Origin: Betaproteobacteria bacterium
GTDB lineage: Bacteria; Pseudomonadota; Gammaproteobacteria; Burkholderiales; Casimicrobiaceae
Assembly (NCBI GenBank): GCA_029884335.1
Contig: JAOUIA010000009.1
Coordinates: 1 to 64,000 of the forward strand
Length of the DNA stretch: 64,000 nt
Direction of reading: 5' to 3'
Shown: positions 50,126 to 62,235 of the stretch, piece by piece
Layout: each line of letters opens with the position of its first letter
How positions within the stretch are numbered: position 1 is the first letter of the stretch
Position numbers and translations under genes: made by a program
The notes under the pieces: generated by a model
Seen by the model: the letters and a program-made list of their open reading frames with translations, nothing else
What the model was told of the DNA's origin: nothing
The model's database searches: none

Positions 50126-51893
50126 TCAGTCCGCGAGCCGCATCCTCGCGAGCCACGGCAGCCAGCGAGGATCGTCGTGCAGGCCGCGCAGCAGCGGGTC
50201 GACCTTCATCGAGGCCAGGCCCGCGTCGCGCTGCCGGTGCGCACGCTCGAGCCAATCGAAAGCCTCGTTCGCCTCGCCCCGGTACGCGTGGGCCTGTGCG
50301 ATCTGAAACGCGGCGCCCTGCGCGTACTTGCGCGTCAGCTCGCGCATCGCCGCCGCCGACTCGTCCTTGCTGCCGCGCGCATGCTGCGCGAGCACCCGGC
50401 CGAGCAGGACGAACGTCTCGTGAGCCTCGAGCTCGACCTCGCGCAAGGCGTCGTCCGCCCGGCCGCGCGCCAGGTGGACGCGGCCCAGCAGGTAGTGGAT
50501 CCGCGCGCGCTGCGGGCGGCTCAACTCGATCGCCTTGCGGAACGCCCGCTCGGCCTCGTCCAGCCGGTCGGTGTAGAGGAACAGCAGGCCGGACGTCACG
50601 CGGGCCTCGTCGTTCAGCGGATCGAGCTCGAGCGCCCTGCCGACCAGCGCGCCGGCTTCCTCGAACTGGCCGAGGTTCTCGAGCAGGAGGGCGGCGAGGT
50701 TCAGCAGTTGCGAATCCTCCGGCGCCAGCTCGAGCGCGCGACGGATGGACGCTTCCGCGCCCCGCCAGTCCCAGTCGTGCCACAGGAGAACCGCGCCGAG
50801 CGCCCAGTGGCCTGCCGCGACGCCGGGCCCCACCGCGAGCGCGCGCTTCGCCGCGTCGCGGGCGCGCTGCGCGCCTTCGGCGATCGGGGCCCACGCGTTG
50901 ACCTCCTGGCGCATGTAGCAGAACGACAGCGCGGCCCAGGCCGTGGCGTACTCCGGGTCGAGCTCCAGCGCGCGCCGGAGGCAGTCGATCGCCTTCTTCG
51001 TGTCCTCGTCGCTGTAGCGGTTCAGGTAGAAGGTTCCCTCGAGGTAGAGCCGGTACGCCTCGGCGTTGCTGCTGCGGCCCTGCGCCGCGGCGGTCACTTC
51101 GGCACCGACCTCGGCGTTGCCCGGTTGCGTGCCGTGCCCGCCCATCAGCGGCGTGCGGATTTCGTTCACGACGGACCGCGCAATGTCGTCCTGGACCGCG
51201 AAGATGTCCTCGAGCTCGCGGTCGTAGGTCTGCGACCAGAGGTGGGAGTCCGTGGCGACGTCGACGAGCTGGACCGTCACGCGCACCCGCGAGCCCGCCT
51301 TGCGGACGCTTCCCTCGAGCACGGTCGCCACGTCGAGCTTCTGCGCGACCGTCGGGATGTCGGCCTTCGCGCCCTTGAAGCTGAACGCGGACGTGCGCGA
51401 CGGGACGCGCAGCCCGCGTATCTTCGACAGGACGTTGATCAGCTCTTCCGAGAGGCCGTCGGCGAAGTACTCGTTCGCGGCCTCGTCGCTCATGTTGACG
51501 AAGGGCAGCACGGCGACGGACGGCTTGCGCGTGCCGCCGCGCGCGAGCGGCGGCGAAGTGGACGAGGGCGAGGCGGAAGCAGCGTCCAATGGCAGGTCGA
51601 AGCGATAGCCCCGGCCCGGCACCGTCGCGATCGCCGCCGCGCCGAGGATCTTGCGCAGCGCGGACACCTGGACCTGCAGGTTGTTCTCCTCGACGACGAG
51701 GCCCGGCCAGGCACGGTCGAGCAGCTCGGCCTTCGGCACCAGCTGGCCAGCGCGCTCGACGAGCGCGGCGAGCAGGTCGAACGCGCGCTGTCCAAGCGCC
51801 ACGGGTTCGCCGTCCGCGAGCAGCCGCTGGGCGGCGGGCTGCAGGACGAAGCGCCCGAAGCGGTACTCGGGAGAGGAGGCAGTCACGGCCATG
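50126..51893 (-). CDS. Winged-helix (OmpR/CadC-type) regulator with C-terminal TPR repeats
   Basis: YRFGRFVLQPAAQRLLADGEPVALGQRAFDLLAALVERAGQLVPKAELLDRAWPGLVVEENNLQVQVSALRKILG, then FlgO/adenylate cyclase-like SVAVLPFVNMSDEAANEYFADGLSEELIN and TPR-rich C-terminus. Confidence 0.92.
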
Positions 51894-52100
51894 CGCCTGG
51901 TCGAGCCGGGTCCGGCTGGCCGTAAGTCTAGTCCCACCCGCGAGCGATCGCCGCTGCGCCGCCGCCGACCGGACGTGCCGGCTGCGCCTTCATCACGTTT
52001 CAGGCGCGGCTCAGGCAGATTTCAGCGCGGCCAAAGGACGGCGGGTGCTGGCAGGGTAGATGCTGGCGCCGTAGTTCTCGCCAACGCTTCGGAGGACGCC

Positions 52101-52217
52101 ATGAAGACCCTCAGAGCCGTCGCCAACTCCATCCGCACCAGGCTCGACGACGCCGCCTTCACCGTGTGCCTTTCCGGCATCGCCGTCGCGCTCGCCACGC
52201 TCGCGGGATCCGCCTAG
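52101..52217 (+). CDS. Candidate 38-aa small membrane protein
   Basis: MKTLRAVANSIRTRLDDAAFTVCLSGIAVALATLAGSA preceded by ggagg at 52091-52095; divergent from the CadC-like gene. Confidence 0.5.
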   Translation: MKTLRAVANSIRTRLDDAAFTVCLSGIAVALATLAGSA

Positions 52218-52570
52218 GACCGCGCGCCTCGACCGGCTGGCGCGCCACCCGTGATCGCCGGCAGGTGCGCGACCGGCGCCGCGCAACCCCGCATGCGCGT
52301 CGCCGACCGCGGCGAGCCACAGCCGGCGGCGTGCAGCGGCGTTGCGCTGGGGCTCCTTTCCAGCCGAGGCGTTTGCCGTAAGTGAACCGCACCCACATGT
52401 ACCAGTAGGGTCGGGGTACGTCGAGCGCCACGGCCGGGTCACATTGCTGAACGTCCGTTTCTCGACCAATGAACGTCGGCTTGATTGGAAGATCCACCGG
52501 CCGGTTTGGGTCGGTTTACGACGGTCGCAAGACCGTTGCTGACCGGCCACAACCGGCCATTGCCTGACGG

Positions 52571-53578
52571 CTACTCGATCACCTGATCGGCGCGAAGCAG
52601 GATGGCTTGCGGAATCTTGAGGCCGAGCGCCTTTGCCGTCTTCATGTTGATGACCAGCTCGAAGCGGGTCGGCTGCTCGACGGGGAGATCGCCCGGCTCG
52701 GCGCCCTTCAGGATCCGGTCGACGAATGAGGCGGCCCGCCGGTAGACCTCTCGCGGGTCGCCGCCGTAGCACAAGAGGCCGCCCGCTTCCACATAGCCTG
52801 GCAGCGTGAACATCGTCGGCAGCCGCGCTTTCAGCGCGAGATCGGCAATGAGGGCGCGATGCACGAAGCTGGAACCCTCGACGACGTAGAGCGTGTCGAT
52901 GCGCGCGGCCTCCAGGCGAGCGAACGCGCCCTGGATTTCCTCCGGACCGATGGCCGCCGCCGATCGAAACTCCATGCCAAGCTGCTGCGCCGCCGCCTCC
53001 ATCGTGCTCGTCAGTCGGTCCAGCATCGCAGTCACCGGATCCGATGGATTGCCCGCGGTGCGCGGCCTGAGGAAACCGAGGCGCTTGGCGGCGGGGACCA
53101 CTTCCTTGAGCAGCTGCAAGCGCTTGGCTGCCAGCTGGACGGAGATCATGGTCACGCCGGTGATGTTGGCCGCCGGCCGTGCAAGGTCCTGGATGAGTCC
53201 GGCCTCCTGCACGTCCAGCGTGCCCGCCATGACGATCGGTATCGTGCTGGTCGCTTTCCGCGCCGCGACGGTGGCCGGCGTAGTCGTCGGGAGAATGACG
53301 TCCACCTTCTGATCGACGAGTGCATGAGCGAGGCCCTGCAGCCGCCCGGGAACGCCTTCGGCATAGCTGACTTCGATGACGATGTTCCGGCCCTCGATCC
53401 AGCCGAACCCACGCAACGCTTCCCTGAAGGCGTCGAGCTGGGGATTGGGTTGCATCGGCGTCCCGACCGACAGGAACGCGACGCGAAAGACTCTTGCCGC
53501 CGGCTGGCCAGCCGCGTGCGGCGCCGCCAATACCGCACCGAACGCGACCAGGAACTGCCGACGTGGAACGGGGCCCAT
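52571..53578 (-). CDS. ABC transporter substrate-binding protein (ABC_sub_bind, PF04392-like)
   Basis: RRQFLVAFGAVLAAPHAAGQPAARVFRVAFLSVGTPMQPNPQLDAFREALRGFGWIEGRNIVIEVSYAEG. Confidence 0.92.
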   Translation of the reverse strand: MGPVPRRQFLVAFGAVLAAPHAAGQPAARVFRVAFLSVGTPMQPNPQLDAFREALRGFGWIEGRNIVIEVSYAEGVPGRLQGLAHALVDQKVDVILPTTTPATVAARKATSTIPIVMAGTLDVQEAGLIQDLARPAANITGVTMISVQLAAKRLQLLKEVVPAAKRLGFLRPRTAGNPSDPVTAMLDRLTSTMEAAAQQLGMEFRSAAAIGPEEIQGAFARLEAARIDTLYVVEGSSFVHRALIADLALKARLPTMFTLPGYVEAGGLLCYGGDPREVYRRAASFVDRILKGAEPGDLPVEQPTRFELVINMKTAKALGLKIPQAILLRADQVIE

Positions 53579-53800
53579 GCCGTCGCCTTCTCGGGGAGCA
53601 CGCCTGCCGATGACTCTATACCGGCATGGCGCGTTTGGAAGGCGTCATGTTGACGCCGGTCAATACTCCAGGCCAAGGGCTGCTCCGGGTCGATAGCGCC
53701 CGCCCGTCACTCACCGAGAGGCGTCCGCTTTCCACGCGGCCGACTCCGGTCGGAACGGAAGATATCCGTCCCGGCTGACTCCAGTCCGGATCGCCAGCTT

Positions 53801-53858
53801 CGTCGCCCCGGCGCAAGCGGGTCCCGGCTCCGTCGTCTCCGCGCGGGCGGAAACGACG
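53801..53858. repeat. Degenerate short REPIN-like repeat (copy E)
   Basis: cgtcgccccggcgcaagcgggtcccgg...cgtcgtctccgcgcgggcggaaacgacg. Confidence 0.6.
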
Positions 53859-53868
53859 ATAGCCCCGA

Positions 53869-55914
<2,046 letters not shown>

Positions 55915-55977
55915 CGTTGACGGGCGAATCGGCCATTCTAGGGCCGAACGTTCGTTCGGCGCAACGGCTTCCCGCCC

Positions 55978-57765
55978 CTACGCAGCGAACTGCAGCGCCG
56001 CCAGCCGCGCGTACAGCGGGCTGTCCGCGACGAGGCGGTCGTGCGTTCCCGCCGCGACGATGCGGCCGGCTTCCAGCACGACGATGCGATCGGCGTGCCG
56101 CACGGTGGCCAGCCGGTGCGCGATCGTCAGCACCGTGCGGCCCGTCATCAGCCGCTCCAGCGCCTGCTGCACCGCGCGCTCGCTCTCGGCGTCGAGCGCC
56201 GACGTAGCCTCGTCGAGCAGCAGGATCGGCCGGTCGGCGAGGATCGCGCGCGCGATGGCGAGCCGCTGCCTCTGCCCGCCCGACAGGCGCACGCCCCGCT
56301 CTCCCAGCTCGCTCGCGTAGCCCTGCGGCAACTGCGCGACGAACCCCGACGCGTGTGCCGCCTCGCACGCGGCGCGCACCTCGTCCTCGGACGCGTCGGG
56401 GCGGCCGTAGCGCACGTTCTCCAGCACGCTCGCGGCGAAGATCACGGGATCCTGCGGCACCAGTGCGATGCGCCCGCGCACGGCGGCGGGATCGGCGCGC
56501 GCGACGTCCACGCCGTCGACGCGCACGGTGCCCGCCTGCGGGTCGTAGAAGCGCAGCAGCAGCTGGAAGAACGTCGTCTTGCCCGCCCCGGAGGGCCCGA
56601 CGAGCGCGACGCGCTCGCCTGCCGCCACGGCGAGGTCGATCTCGGCGAGCGCCGGCGTGCCCGGCCGCGACGGGTAGGAAAACGTCACGCGCTCGAAGTC
56701 GAGCGTGCCGCGCGGCGGCACGGGAAGCGAAAGCGGTTCCGACGGCGCGCGGATCGCGGGCTCGAGCGAGAGCAGCTCGAACAGCCGCTCCGTCGCCCCG
56801 GCCGCACGCTGCAGGTCGCCCACGACCTCGCTGATCGTGCCCACCGCGCTCGCGACGATCACCGCATAGAACACGAATGCCGAGAGCTCGCCCGGCGAGA
56901 TGCGCCCGGCCAGCACGTCGCGGCCGCCGATCCAGAGGATCAGCCCGACCGCGCCGAATGCGAGCAGGATGACCAGCGCCACCAGCATCGCGCGCTGCGC
57001 GATGCGGCGCTTGCCCGCTGCGAACGCCGCCTCGACACGTTCGCCGAAGCGCGCGCGGTCCACGCCCTCGTGGCCGTAGGCCTGCACGGTGCGGATCTCG
57101 TGCAGCGCCTCGTCGACGTAGGCGCCGACGTCGCCGACGCGGTCCTGGCTCGCGCGCGCGAGGCGCCGCACGCGCCGGCCGAACAGCAGGATCGGCGCGA
57201 CGACCAGCGGGACGCCGGCCAGCACCAGCAGCGTCAGCTTGACGCTCGTCAGCGCGAGCATCGCCAGGCCGCCGACGAGCAGCAGCCCGTTGCGCGCGGC
57301 CATCGACGCCGACGAGCCGATCACCGTCTCCAGCATCGTCGTGTCGTTGGCGAGCCGCGCAATCACCTCGCCGGTGCGCGTGTCCTCGAAGAACGCGGGC
57401 GACTGCGCGAGCAGGCGGGAGAACACGTCGCGACGCAGGTCCGCGGTGACGCGCTCGCCCAGCCACGACACGAAGTAGAAGCGCGTGTAGGTGGCCAGCG
57501 CCATGACGACGATGACGCCGGCGGACAGCGCGAGCGCGCGGTCGAGCTCCGCGGCGCTGCTCGCCGCGAAGCCGCGGTCGATCACGAAGCGCAGCCCCTG
57601 CCCGATGGCGAGCACCGCGGCGGCGGCGACCACCAGCGCCGCCGCCGCGATGGTCACCTGGCGCAGGTAGGGCCGCAGGTAGCGGCCGACGCGCGCGAGC
57701 GTGCGCGCGGCGGTCGCCGGCGGGAGCTTCGGCGCGTCCAGGGGAATGCGTTCGGCGCGGGCCAT
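55978..57765 (-). CDS. MsbA/BmrA-type ABC exporter (TM and ATPase half-transporter)
   Basis: LRPYLRQVTIAAAALVVAAAAVLAIGQGLRFVIDRGF...GPSGAGKTTFFQLLLRFYDPQAG...LSGGQRQRLAIARAILADRPILLLDEATSALD. Confidence 0.94.
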   Translation of the reverse strand: MARAERIPLDAPKLPPATAARTLARVGRYLRPYLRQVTIAAAALVVAAAAVLAIGQGLRFVIDRGFAASSAAELDRALALSAGVIVVMALATYTRFYFVSWLGERVTADLRRDVFSRLLAQSPAFFEDTRTGEVIARLANDTTMLETVIGSSASMAARNGLLLVGGLAMLALTSVKLTLLVLAGVPLVVAPILLFGRRVRRLARASQDRVGDVGAYVDEALHEIRTVQAYGHEGVDRARFGERVEAAFAAGKRRIAQRAMLVALVILLAFGAVGLILWIGGRDVLAGRISPGELSAFVFYAVIVASAVGTISEVVGDLQRAAGATERLFELLSLEPAIRAPSEPLSLPVPPRGTLDFERVTFSYPSRPGTPALAEIDLAVAAGERVALVGPSGAGKTTFFQLLLRFYDPQAGTVRVDGVDVARADPAAVRGRIALVPQDPVIFAASVLENVRYGRPDASEDEVRAACEAAHASGFVAQLPQGYASELGERGVRLSGGQRQRLAIARAILADRPILLLDEATSALDAESERAVQQALERLMTGRTVLTIAHRLATVRHADRIVVLEAGRIVAAGTHDRLVADSPLYARLAALQFAA

Positions 57766-57846
57766 GGACCGGCACCATGCGCGAGCGGCGGAGCGATTGC
57801 AAGCCTGCGGTAAAATCCGCCGTTCCCCCGCCCGAGGTCGCGTCCC

Positions 57847-59064
57847 ATGAACGCCCCCCAGCCCGCCTCGCTGTTCGGCGCCGTCGAGCTCGCTCCGCGC
57901 GATCCGATCCTCGGCGTCTCCGAGGCCTTCGTCGCCGACACGAACCCGGACAAGGTCAACCTCGGCGTGGGCGTCTACTGCGACGACAACGGCAAGGTGC
58001 CGCTGCTCGAGTGCGTGCGCCGCGCCGAGCGCGCGCTGACCGACAAGGGCGCGCCGCACCCCTACGTGCCGATCGACGGCATCCCCGCGTACGACAAGGC
58101 GGTGCGCGCGATGCTGCTCGGCGAGGACAGCGAGATCGTGCAGTCGGGCCGCGCGTTCACGGTCCAGGCGCTCGGCGGCACCGGCGGCCTGCGCGTGGGC
58201 GCGGACTTCCTGCGCCGCTTCGCGCCCGGCAGCAAGGTGTGGATCAGCGACCCGTCGTGGGAGAACCACCGCGCGCTGTTCGAGGCCGCCGGCTTCGAGG
58301 TCGGCACCTATACCTACTACGACGCGGCCACGCGCGGGCTGGACTTCCCCGGCATGATCGCCTCGCTGGAGAAGCTCCCCGCCGGCGCGATCGTCGTTCT
58401 GCACGCCTGCTGCCACAACCCGACCGGCGTGGACCCCACGCCAGAGCAGTGGCAGCGCGTGCTCGGCGTCGTGCGCGACCGCGGGCTGGTGCCGTTCCTC
58501 GACATGGCCTACCAGGGCTTCGCCGAAGGGGTGGTCGCGGACGGCGCGATCGTTCGCCGCTTCGCCGCGACGCCCGGCCCGCTGCTCGTCGCCAGCTCGT
58601 TCTCGAAGTCGTTCTCGCTCTACGGCGAGCGCGTGGGCGCGCTGACGGTCGTCGCGGGGGACAAGGACGAGGCCGCGCGCGTGCTCTCGCAGGTCAAGCG
58701 CATCGTGCGCGCCAACTACTCGAACCCGCCGTCCTGGGGCGGGCAGATCGTCACCGCGGTGCTGACTTCGCCGGAGCTCATCGAGCTGTGGGACCGCGAG
58801 CTCGGGCAGATGCGCGAGCGCATCAAGACCGTGCGCGCCGAGCTCGTCAAGCGCGTCGGGGCAAAGCTCCCCGGCCGCGACTTCAGCTACGTCACGCGCC
58901 AGCGGGGCATGTTCTCCTACTCCGGCCTCACGAAGGAGCAGGTCGCCCGGCTGCGCGCCGAGTACTCGGTCTATGCGATCGACTCCGGGCGCATCTGCGT
59001 GGCCGCGGTCAACTCGCGCAACGTCGCCTACGTCGCCGACGCGCTCGCCGCCGTGCTGGCGTGA
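57847..59064 (+). CDS. Aromatic/aspartate aminotransferase (TyrB/AspC-like)
   Basis: DPILGVSEAFVADTNPDKVNLGVGVYCDDNGKVPLLECVRRAE...CCHNPTGVDPTPEQW...ASSFSKSFSLYGERVGALT. Confidence 0.96.
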   Translation: MNAPQPASLFGAVELAPRDPILGVSEAFVADTNPDKVNLGVGVYCDDNGKVPLLECVRRAERALTDKGAPHPYVPIDGIPAYDKAVRAMLLGEDSEIVQSGRAFTVQALGGTGGLRVGADFLRRFAPGSKVWISDPSWENHRALFEAAGFEVGTYTYYDAATRGLDFPGMIASLEKLPAGAIVVLHACCHNPTGVDPTPEQWQRVLGVVRDRGLVPFLDMAYQGFAEGVVADGAIVRRFAATPGPLLVASSFSKSFSLYGERVGALTVVAGDKDEAARVLSQVKRIVRANYSNPPSWGGQIVTAVLTSPELIELWDRELGQMRERIKTVRAELVKRVGAKLPGRDFSYVTRQRGMFSYSGLTKEQVARLRAEYSVYAIDSGRICVAAVNSRNVAYVADALAAVLA

Positions 59065-59079
59065 CGGCGGCCTGCCGTT

Positions 59080-59107
59080 TTGACAGCGGATGGCCTTCCG
59101 CTATAAT
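59080..59107 (+). promoter_or_regulatory. Consensus sigma70 promoter of the tRNA-Gly/tRNA-Cys unit
   Basis: TTGACA (59080-59085), 16-bp spacer, TATAAT (59102-59107), 15 nt upstream of tRNA-Gly. Confidence 0.88.
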
Positions 59108-59122
59108 GTGCGACTTGCCAGC

Positions 59123-59198
59123 GCGGGAATAGCTCAGTTGGTAGAGCGCAACCTTGCCAAGGTTGAGGTCGCGAGTTCGAGACTCGTTTCCCGCTCCA
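59123..59198 (+). tRNA. tRNA-Gly (GCC)
   Basis: gcgggaatagctcagttggtagagcgcaaccttgccaaggttgaggtcgcgagttcgagactcgtttcccgctcca: cloverleaf with anticodon gcc and encoded CCA. Confidence 0.97.
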
Positions 59199-59208
59199 CA
59201 TCCTGACG

Positions 59209-59232
59209 GGGAGAGCAGCGCAGCGCTCTCCC
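59209..59232 (+). terminator. Hairpin between tRNA-Gly and tRNA-Cys
   Basis: gggagagc-agcgcagc-gctctccc followed by ttgtcgttt; could be a terminator or a processing hairpin. Confidence 0.45.
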
Positions 59233-59273
59233 TTGTCGTTTCCGGCCCCGGATCGACGCGGCCGGCACCCCTG

Positions 59274-59347
59274 GGCGGGGTGGCAGAGTGGTCATGCAGC
59301 GGCCTGCAAAGCCGTGTACGCCGGTTCGATTCCGACCCCCGCCTCCA
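59274..59347 (+). tRNA. tRNA-Cys (GCA)
   Basis: ggcggggtggcagagtggtcatgcagcggcctgcaaagccgtgtacgccggttcgattccgacccccgcctcca: anticodon gca, encoded CCA. Confidence 0.96.
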
Positions 59348-59472
59348 ATCCCCGCAGCGATCGCCGGCGCCTCGCCGGCCGGCCGACCGCGCCTCGCCAG
59401 CCGGCCTCCGTTTGGCTAGGATCGCGAAGCCGGTTCAGACTACAGTCGAATCTTCCCCCATCGGAGGTCGTG

Positions 59473-59742
59473 ATGTCCCACTCGTCGATGTTGAAAGCCA
59501 GGCGGCAGCACCAGAAGACCAGGAAGCTCATCGCCGGCGCAGCCAAGGAGGCCAAGCGGCTGGCGAAGCTCGCACTGGCGGGGCCGGCCGTGAAGAAGGA
59601 GAAGGTGAAGAAGGAAAAGGTGAAGAAGGAGAAGGTCAAGACCGAGAAGGTGAAGAAGGTCAAGCCGACCAAGGAAGAGCTCGGCAGGCAGGAATCGAAG
59701 AAGAGCAGCGCACCTGCCGGGAAGAAGAAGGGCGCAGCCTGA
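59473..59742 (+). CDS. Lysine-rich small basic protein
   Basis: MSHSSMLKARRQHQKTRKLIAGAAKEAKRLAKLALAGPAVKKEKVKKEKVKKEKVKTEKVKKVKPTKEELG...; five 15-bp units at 59590-59664. Confidence 0.75.
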   Translation: MSHSSMLKARRQHQKTRKLIAGAAKEAKRLAKLALAGPAVKKEKVKKEKVKKEKVKTEKVKKVKPTKEELGRQESKKSSAPAGKKKGAA

Positions 59743-59867
59743 CCGCTCCCCGGGCGCCGTTCCGCGGCTCCGCACGGTAGTCCGGGAGCGGTCGAGCGCT
59801 GCCGGGGAGCGGGCGTCTCTCTCCCCGCCGGCGAATTCTGCGGGACGCCGATGCGCCCCGCCGGAAG

Positions 59868-61559
59868 TCAGGAAGCGCCGGGGCCGCCGGAGCCCGCAGG
59901 CTTGTCGAGGGCCTGGAAGCGCTCGATCGCCGCGCGCGCGTTGAACAGCATGCGCTCGCGTCCCAGGCGCCGGTCGAGCCCGGCGTTGCGCGCAACCTCG
60001 AGTACGCCGGGGTTGAGCCCCGCCAGCCAGACCACCGTGCCGCCCTCGGCCATGCGCTGCTCGCCCTCCACGAGCGCGGCAAGCGCCGAGTACTCGACAT
60101 CGGGCACGCGGCTCATGTCCAGCGTCACCACGCGCGGCTTGTGCTCCGCCACCAGCGCGCGGATGCGGTCGGCCACGTACTGCGCGTTGACGAAGAACAG
60201 GCGCCCCTCCGGCCGCAGGATCAGCAGGCCTTCGAACGTCTCGTCGTCGGGGTGCTCCGCCGTCAGCGGGCGCAGCACATCGGCGCCGCGCTTGCGGCCG
60301 ATGATCGACACCCGCGGGTGCGCGGTCTGGCTCGCGAGGCCGATCATCGACACGATGATCGCCACGACGATGCCTTTCAGCGTGCCGAACAGGAGGACGC
60401 CGACGCAGGCGATCAGCGCCCAGCGGAACTCCATCGTGCGCACGCTGCGGATGGCGCGGAACTCGCCGGGCTGGATCAATCCGACCGAATAGACGATGAC
60501 CACCGCCGCCAGCGTCGCGTGCGGCATCAGGCCGAGCACGGGCGCGAGCAGAAGCATCGTCGCCAGCGCGGTACCCGCGGTCACCAGCGACGCCTTCTGC
60601 GATTGGCCGCCGACGGAGCGCACCACGGCTGTCTGCGACGTGCCGCCGCCGGCCGGCATGGCTCCGAAGAGTGCCCCGCCCAGATTGGAAGCACCGGTGG
60701 CGACCAGCTCGCGATTGGCGTTGATCGGCGGGTCCGCCGGACGGGCGAAGGCGCGCCCCGCCGCGATCGTCTCCGTGAAGCTCATCAGCGCCATGCCCAG
60801 CGCGCCCGGCGCCAGCTCCGCCACGAGCGCGAGATCAGGCAGCGTGAGAGCGGGGAATCCCTGCGGTATCAGGCCGACGGTCGACACGCCCATCGCCTTC
60901 AGCCCGAAGAGCCACGAGGCGGCGATGCCGCCGCCCACGGCGACCAGCGGCGCCGGGGAGTGCGGCCACAGCCTCTCCATGCCGATCAGGACCGAGAACG
61001 TGGCCACGGCCACGGCGAGCGTCAGCAACGAAGTGTCGGGAAGGTGTTGCGCGACGCTGACGACATCGCGGAAGAACCCGGACTTGTCGATGTGGATGCC
61101 GAGGAGCTTCGGGACCTGGTCCAGCACGATCACCAGCCCGATGCCCGCCTTGAAGCCGGTCAGCACCGGAGTCGAGATGAAGTTCGCCGCGAAGCCCAGG
61201 TTGAGCAGCCGCGCCGCGATCAACATCACGCCCACCAGCGCCGCCAGCGTGGCGGTCGCCGTGACGAGCTTCGCGGGATCGCCGTCCGGCACGGCCAGCC
61301 CGAGCTGCGTTCCGGCGAGGATCGCCAGCGTCGTCGTGGAGCTGACGCTGAGCACGCGCGACGAGCCGAGCAGCGCGTAGATCACCATCGGGACGAACGC
61401 CGTGTAGAGCCCCACCGCCACGGGCAGTCCCGCCACGGTCGCGTAGGCCATCGCCTTGGGGAGGACGACTGCTGCCGCCGTGAGGCCGGCGACGATGTCG
61501 AGGCGCAGTGCCGGCTTGCCGGCTTCGCCGGCGTTGGTTGCCGTCATGGGCGAAGTCAT
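59868..61559 (-). CDS. SulP family inorganic anion transporter with STAS domain
   Basis: LRLDIVAGLTAAAVVLPKAMAYATVAGLPVAVGLYTAFVPMVIYALLGSSRVLSVSSTTTLAIL; C-terminal STAS segment. Confidence 0.95.
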   Translation of the reverse strand: MTSPMTATNAGEAGKPALRLDIVAGLTAAAVVLPKAMAYATVAGLPVAVGLYTAFVPMVIYALLGSSRVLSVSSTTTLAILAGTQLGLAVPDGDPAKLVTATATLAALVGVMLIAARLLNLGFAANFISTPVLTGFKAGIGLVIVLDQVPKLLGIHIDKSGFFRDVVSVAQHLPDTSLLTLAVAVATFSVLIGMERLWPHSPAPLVAVGGGIAASWLFGLKAMGVSTVGLIPQGFPALTLPDLALVAELAPGALGMALMSFTETIAAGRAFARPADPPINANRELVATGASNLGGALFGAMPAGGGTSQTAVVRSVGGQSQKASLVTAGTALATMLLLAPVLGLMPHATLAAVVIVYSVGLIQPGEFRAIRSVRTMEFRWALIACVGVLLFGTLKGIVVAIIVSMIGLASQTAHPRVSIIGRKRGADVLRPLTAEHPDDETFEGLLILRPEGRLFFVNAQYVADRIRALVAEHKPRVVTLDMSRVPDVEYSALAALVEGEQRMAEGGTVVWLAGLNPGVLEVARNAGLDRRLGRERMLFNARAAIERFQALDKPAGSGGPGAS

Positions 61560-61587
61560 GGGGCGCTGCTCCTTGCGGGGGGCGACA

Positions 61588-62235
61588 CTAGAACGAGGCG
61601 CCGATCGACCCGACGAAGACCTGGTCGTCCGATCCCGGATTGAACCAGTAGCCGCCGATCGTGAAGTTGCCGAAGGTCAGCTGGAGGAACGGACCACGCT
61701 GGATGTCGCGCTCGCCGCCGTAGGCTCGGGTACGCTGGCCCGCGAACCCGACGCGCAGCCACTCGACCGGCTGGAAGCCCAGCTCGCTCCACGCGTACAG
61801 GTAGCTGTCGGTGCGCTCCGCGTTGTCGCGCACGTACTCCGCCTCGACGTAGAAGTCGAACCTCTCCCAGGCCAGGCTTGCCTCGAAGCCGGGCACGAAA
61901 GCCTTGGTCGCGCCCCAGGCGCCGCCAAGCAGAGGCGTGAACTCCCACGTGAGCGTCTCCCCGCCCGAGAACTTCCACCCGACGAACGCCGAACGCGCGC
62001 CGATCGACTCGTAGTTGTATCGCGCCTCCAGGTGGAGGGGACCACGATCGGCTGCGGCGATGGCCGAGGTGTAATTCTCGCCTCCGCGCACCACGGTGGG
62101 ATAAGCGGTGACGGTGAACTCCCACGCTGGGCTCTCCTTGGAAGCGTCCCCGGCCGCGCCCGGCGGGCCTTGGGCCAGCGCCGGTACGTTCGCCAGCGCC
62201 CAGGCCACCACGACCAGGCGCGGCAGCACGCTCAT
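61588..62235 (-). CDS. Outer-membrane beta-barrel-like hypothetical protein
   Basis: Signal peptide MSVLPRLVVVAWALANVPALAQG, alternating aromatic beta-strands, terminal ...VFVGSIGASF. Confidence 0.8.
   Translation of the reverse strand: MSVLPRLVVVAWALANVPALAQGPPGAAGDASKESPAWEFTVTAYPTVVRGGENYTSAIAAADRGPLHLEARYNYESIGARSAFVGWKFSGGETLTWEFTPLLGGAWGATKAFVPGFEASLAWERFDFYVEAEYVRDNAERTDSYLYAWSELGFQPVEWLRVGFAGQRTRAYGGERDIQRGPFLQLTFGNFTIGGYWFNPGSDDQVFVGSIGASF

Noticed and set aside
49025-51925. 966-aa plus-strand ORF
   Set aside because: Antisense to the CadC-like/TPR gene and out of frame with the SRPBCC and DUF393 genes.
52571-53578. Novel ABC operon
   Set aside because: Only a solitary PF04392-type binding protein is present, a common orphan family in betaproteobacteria.
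55978-58416. Long N-terminal extension of the MsbA-like ORF to 812 aa
   Set aside because: Residues before MARAERIPLDAPKL overlap the aminotransferase start and have no domain; start placed at 57765.
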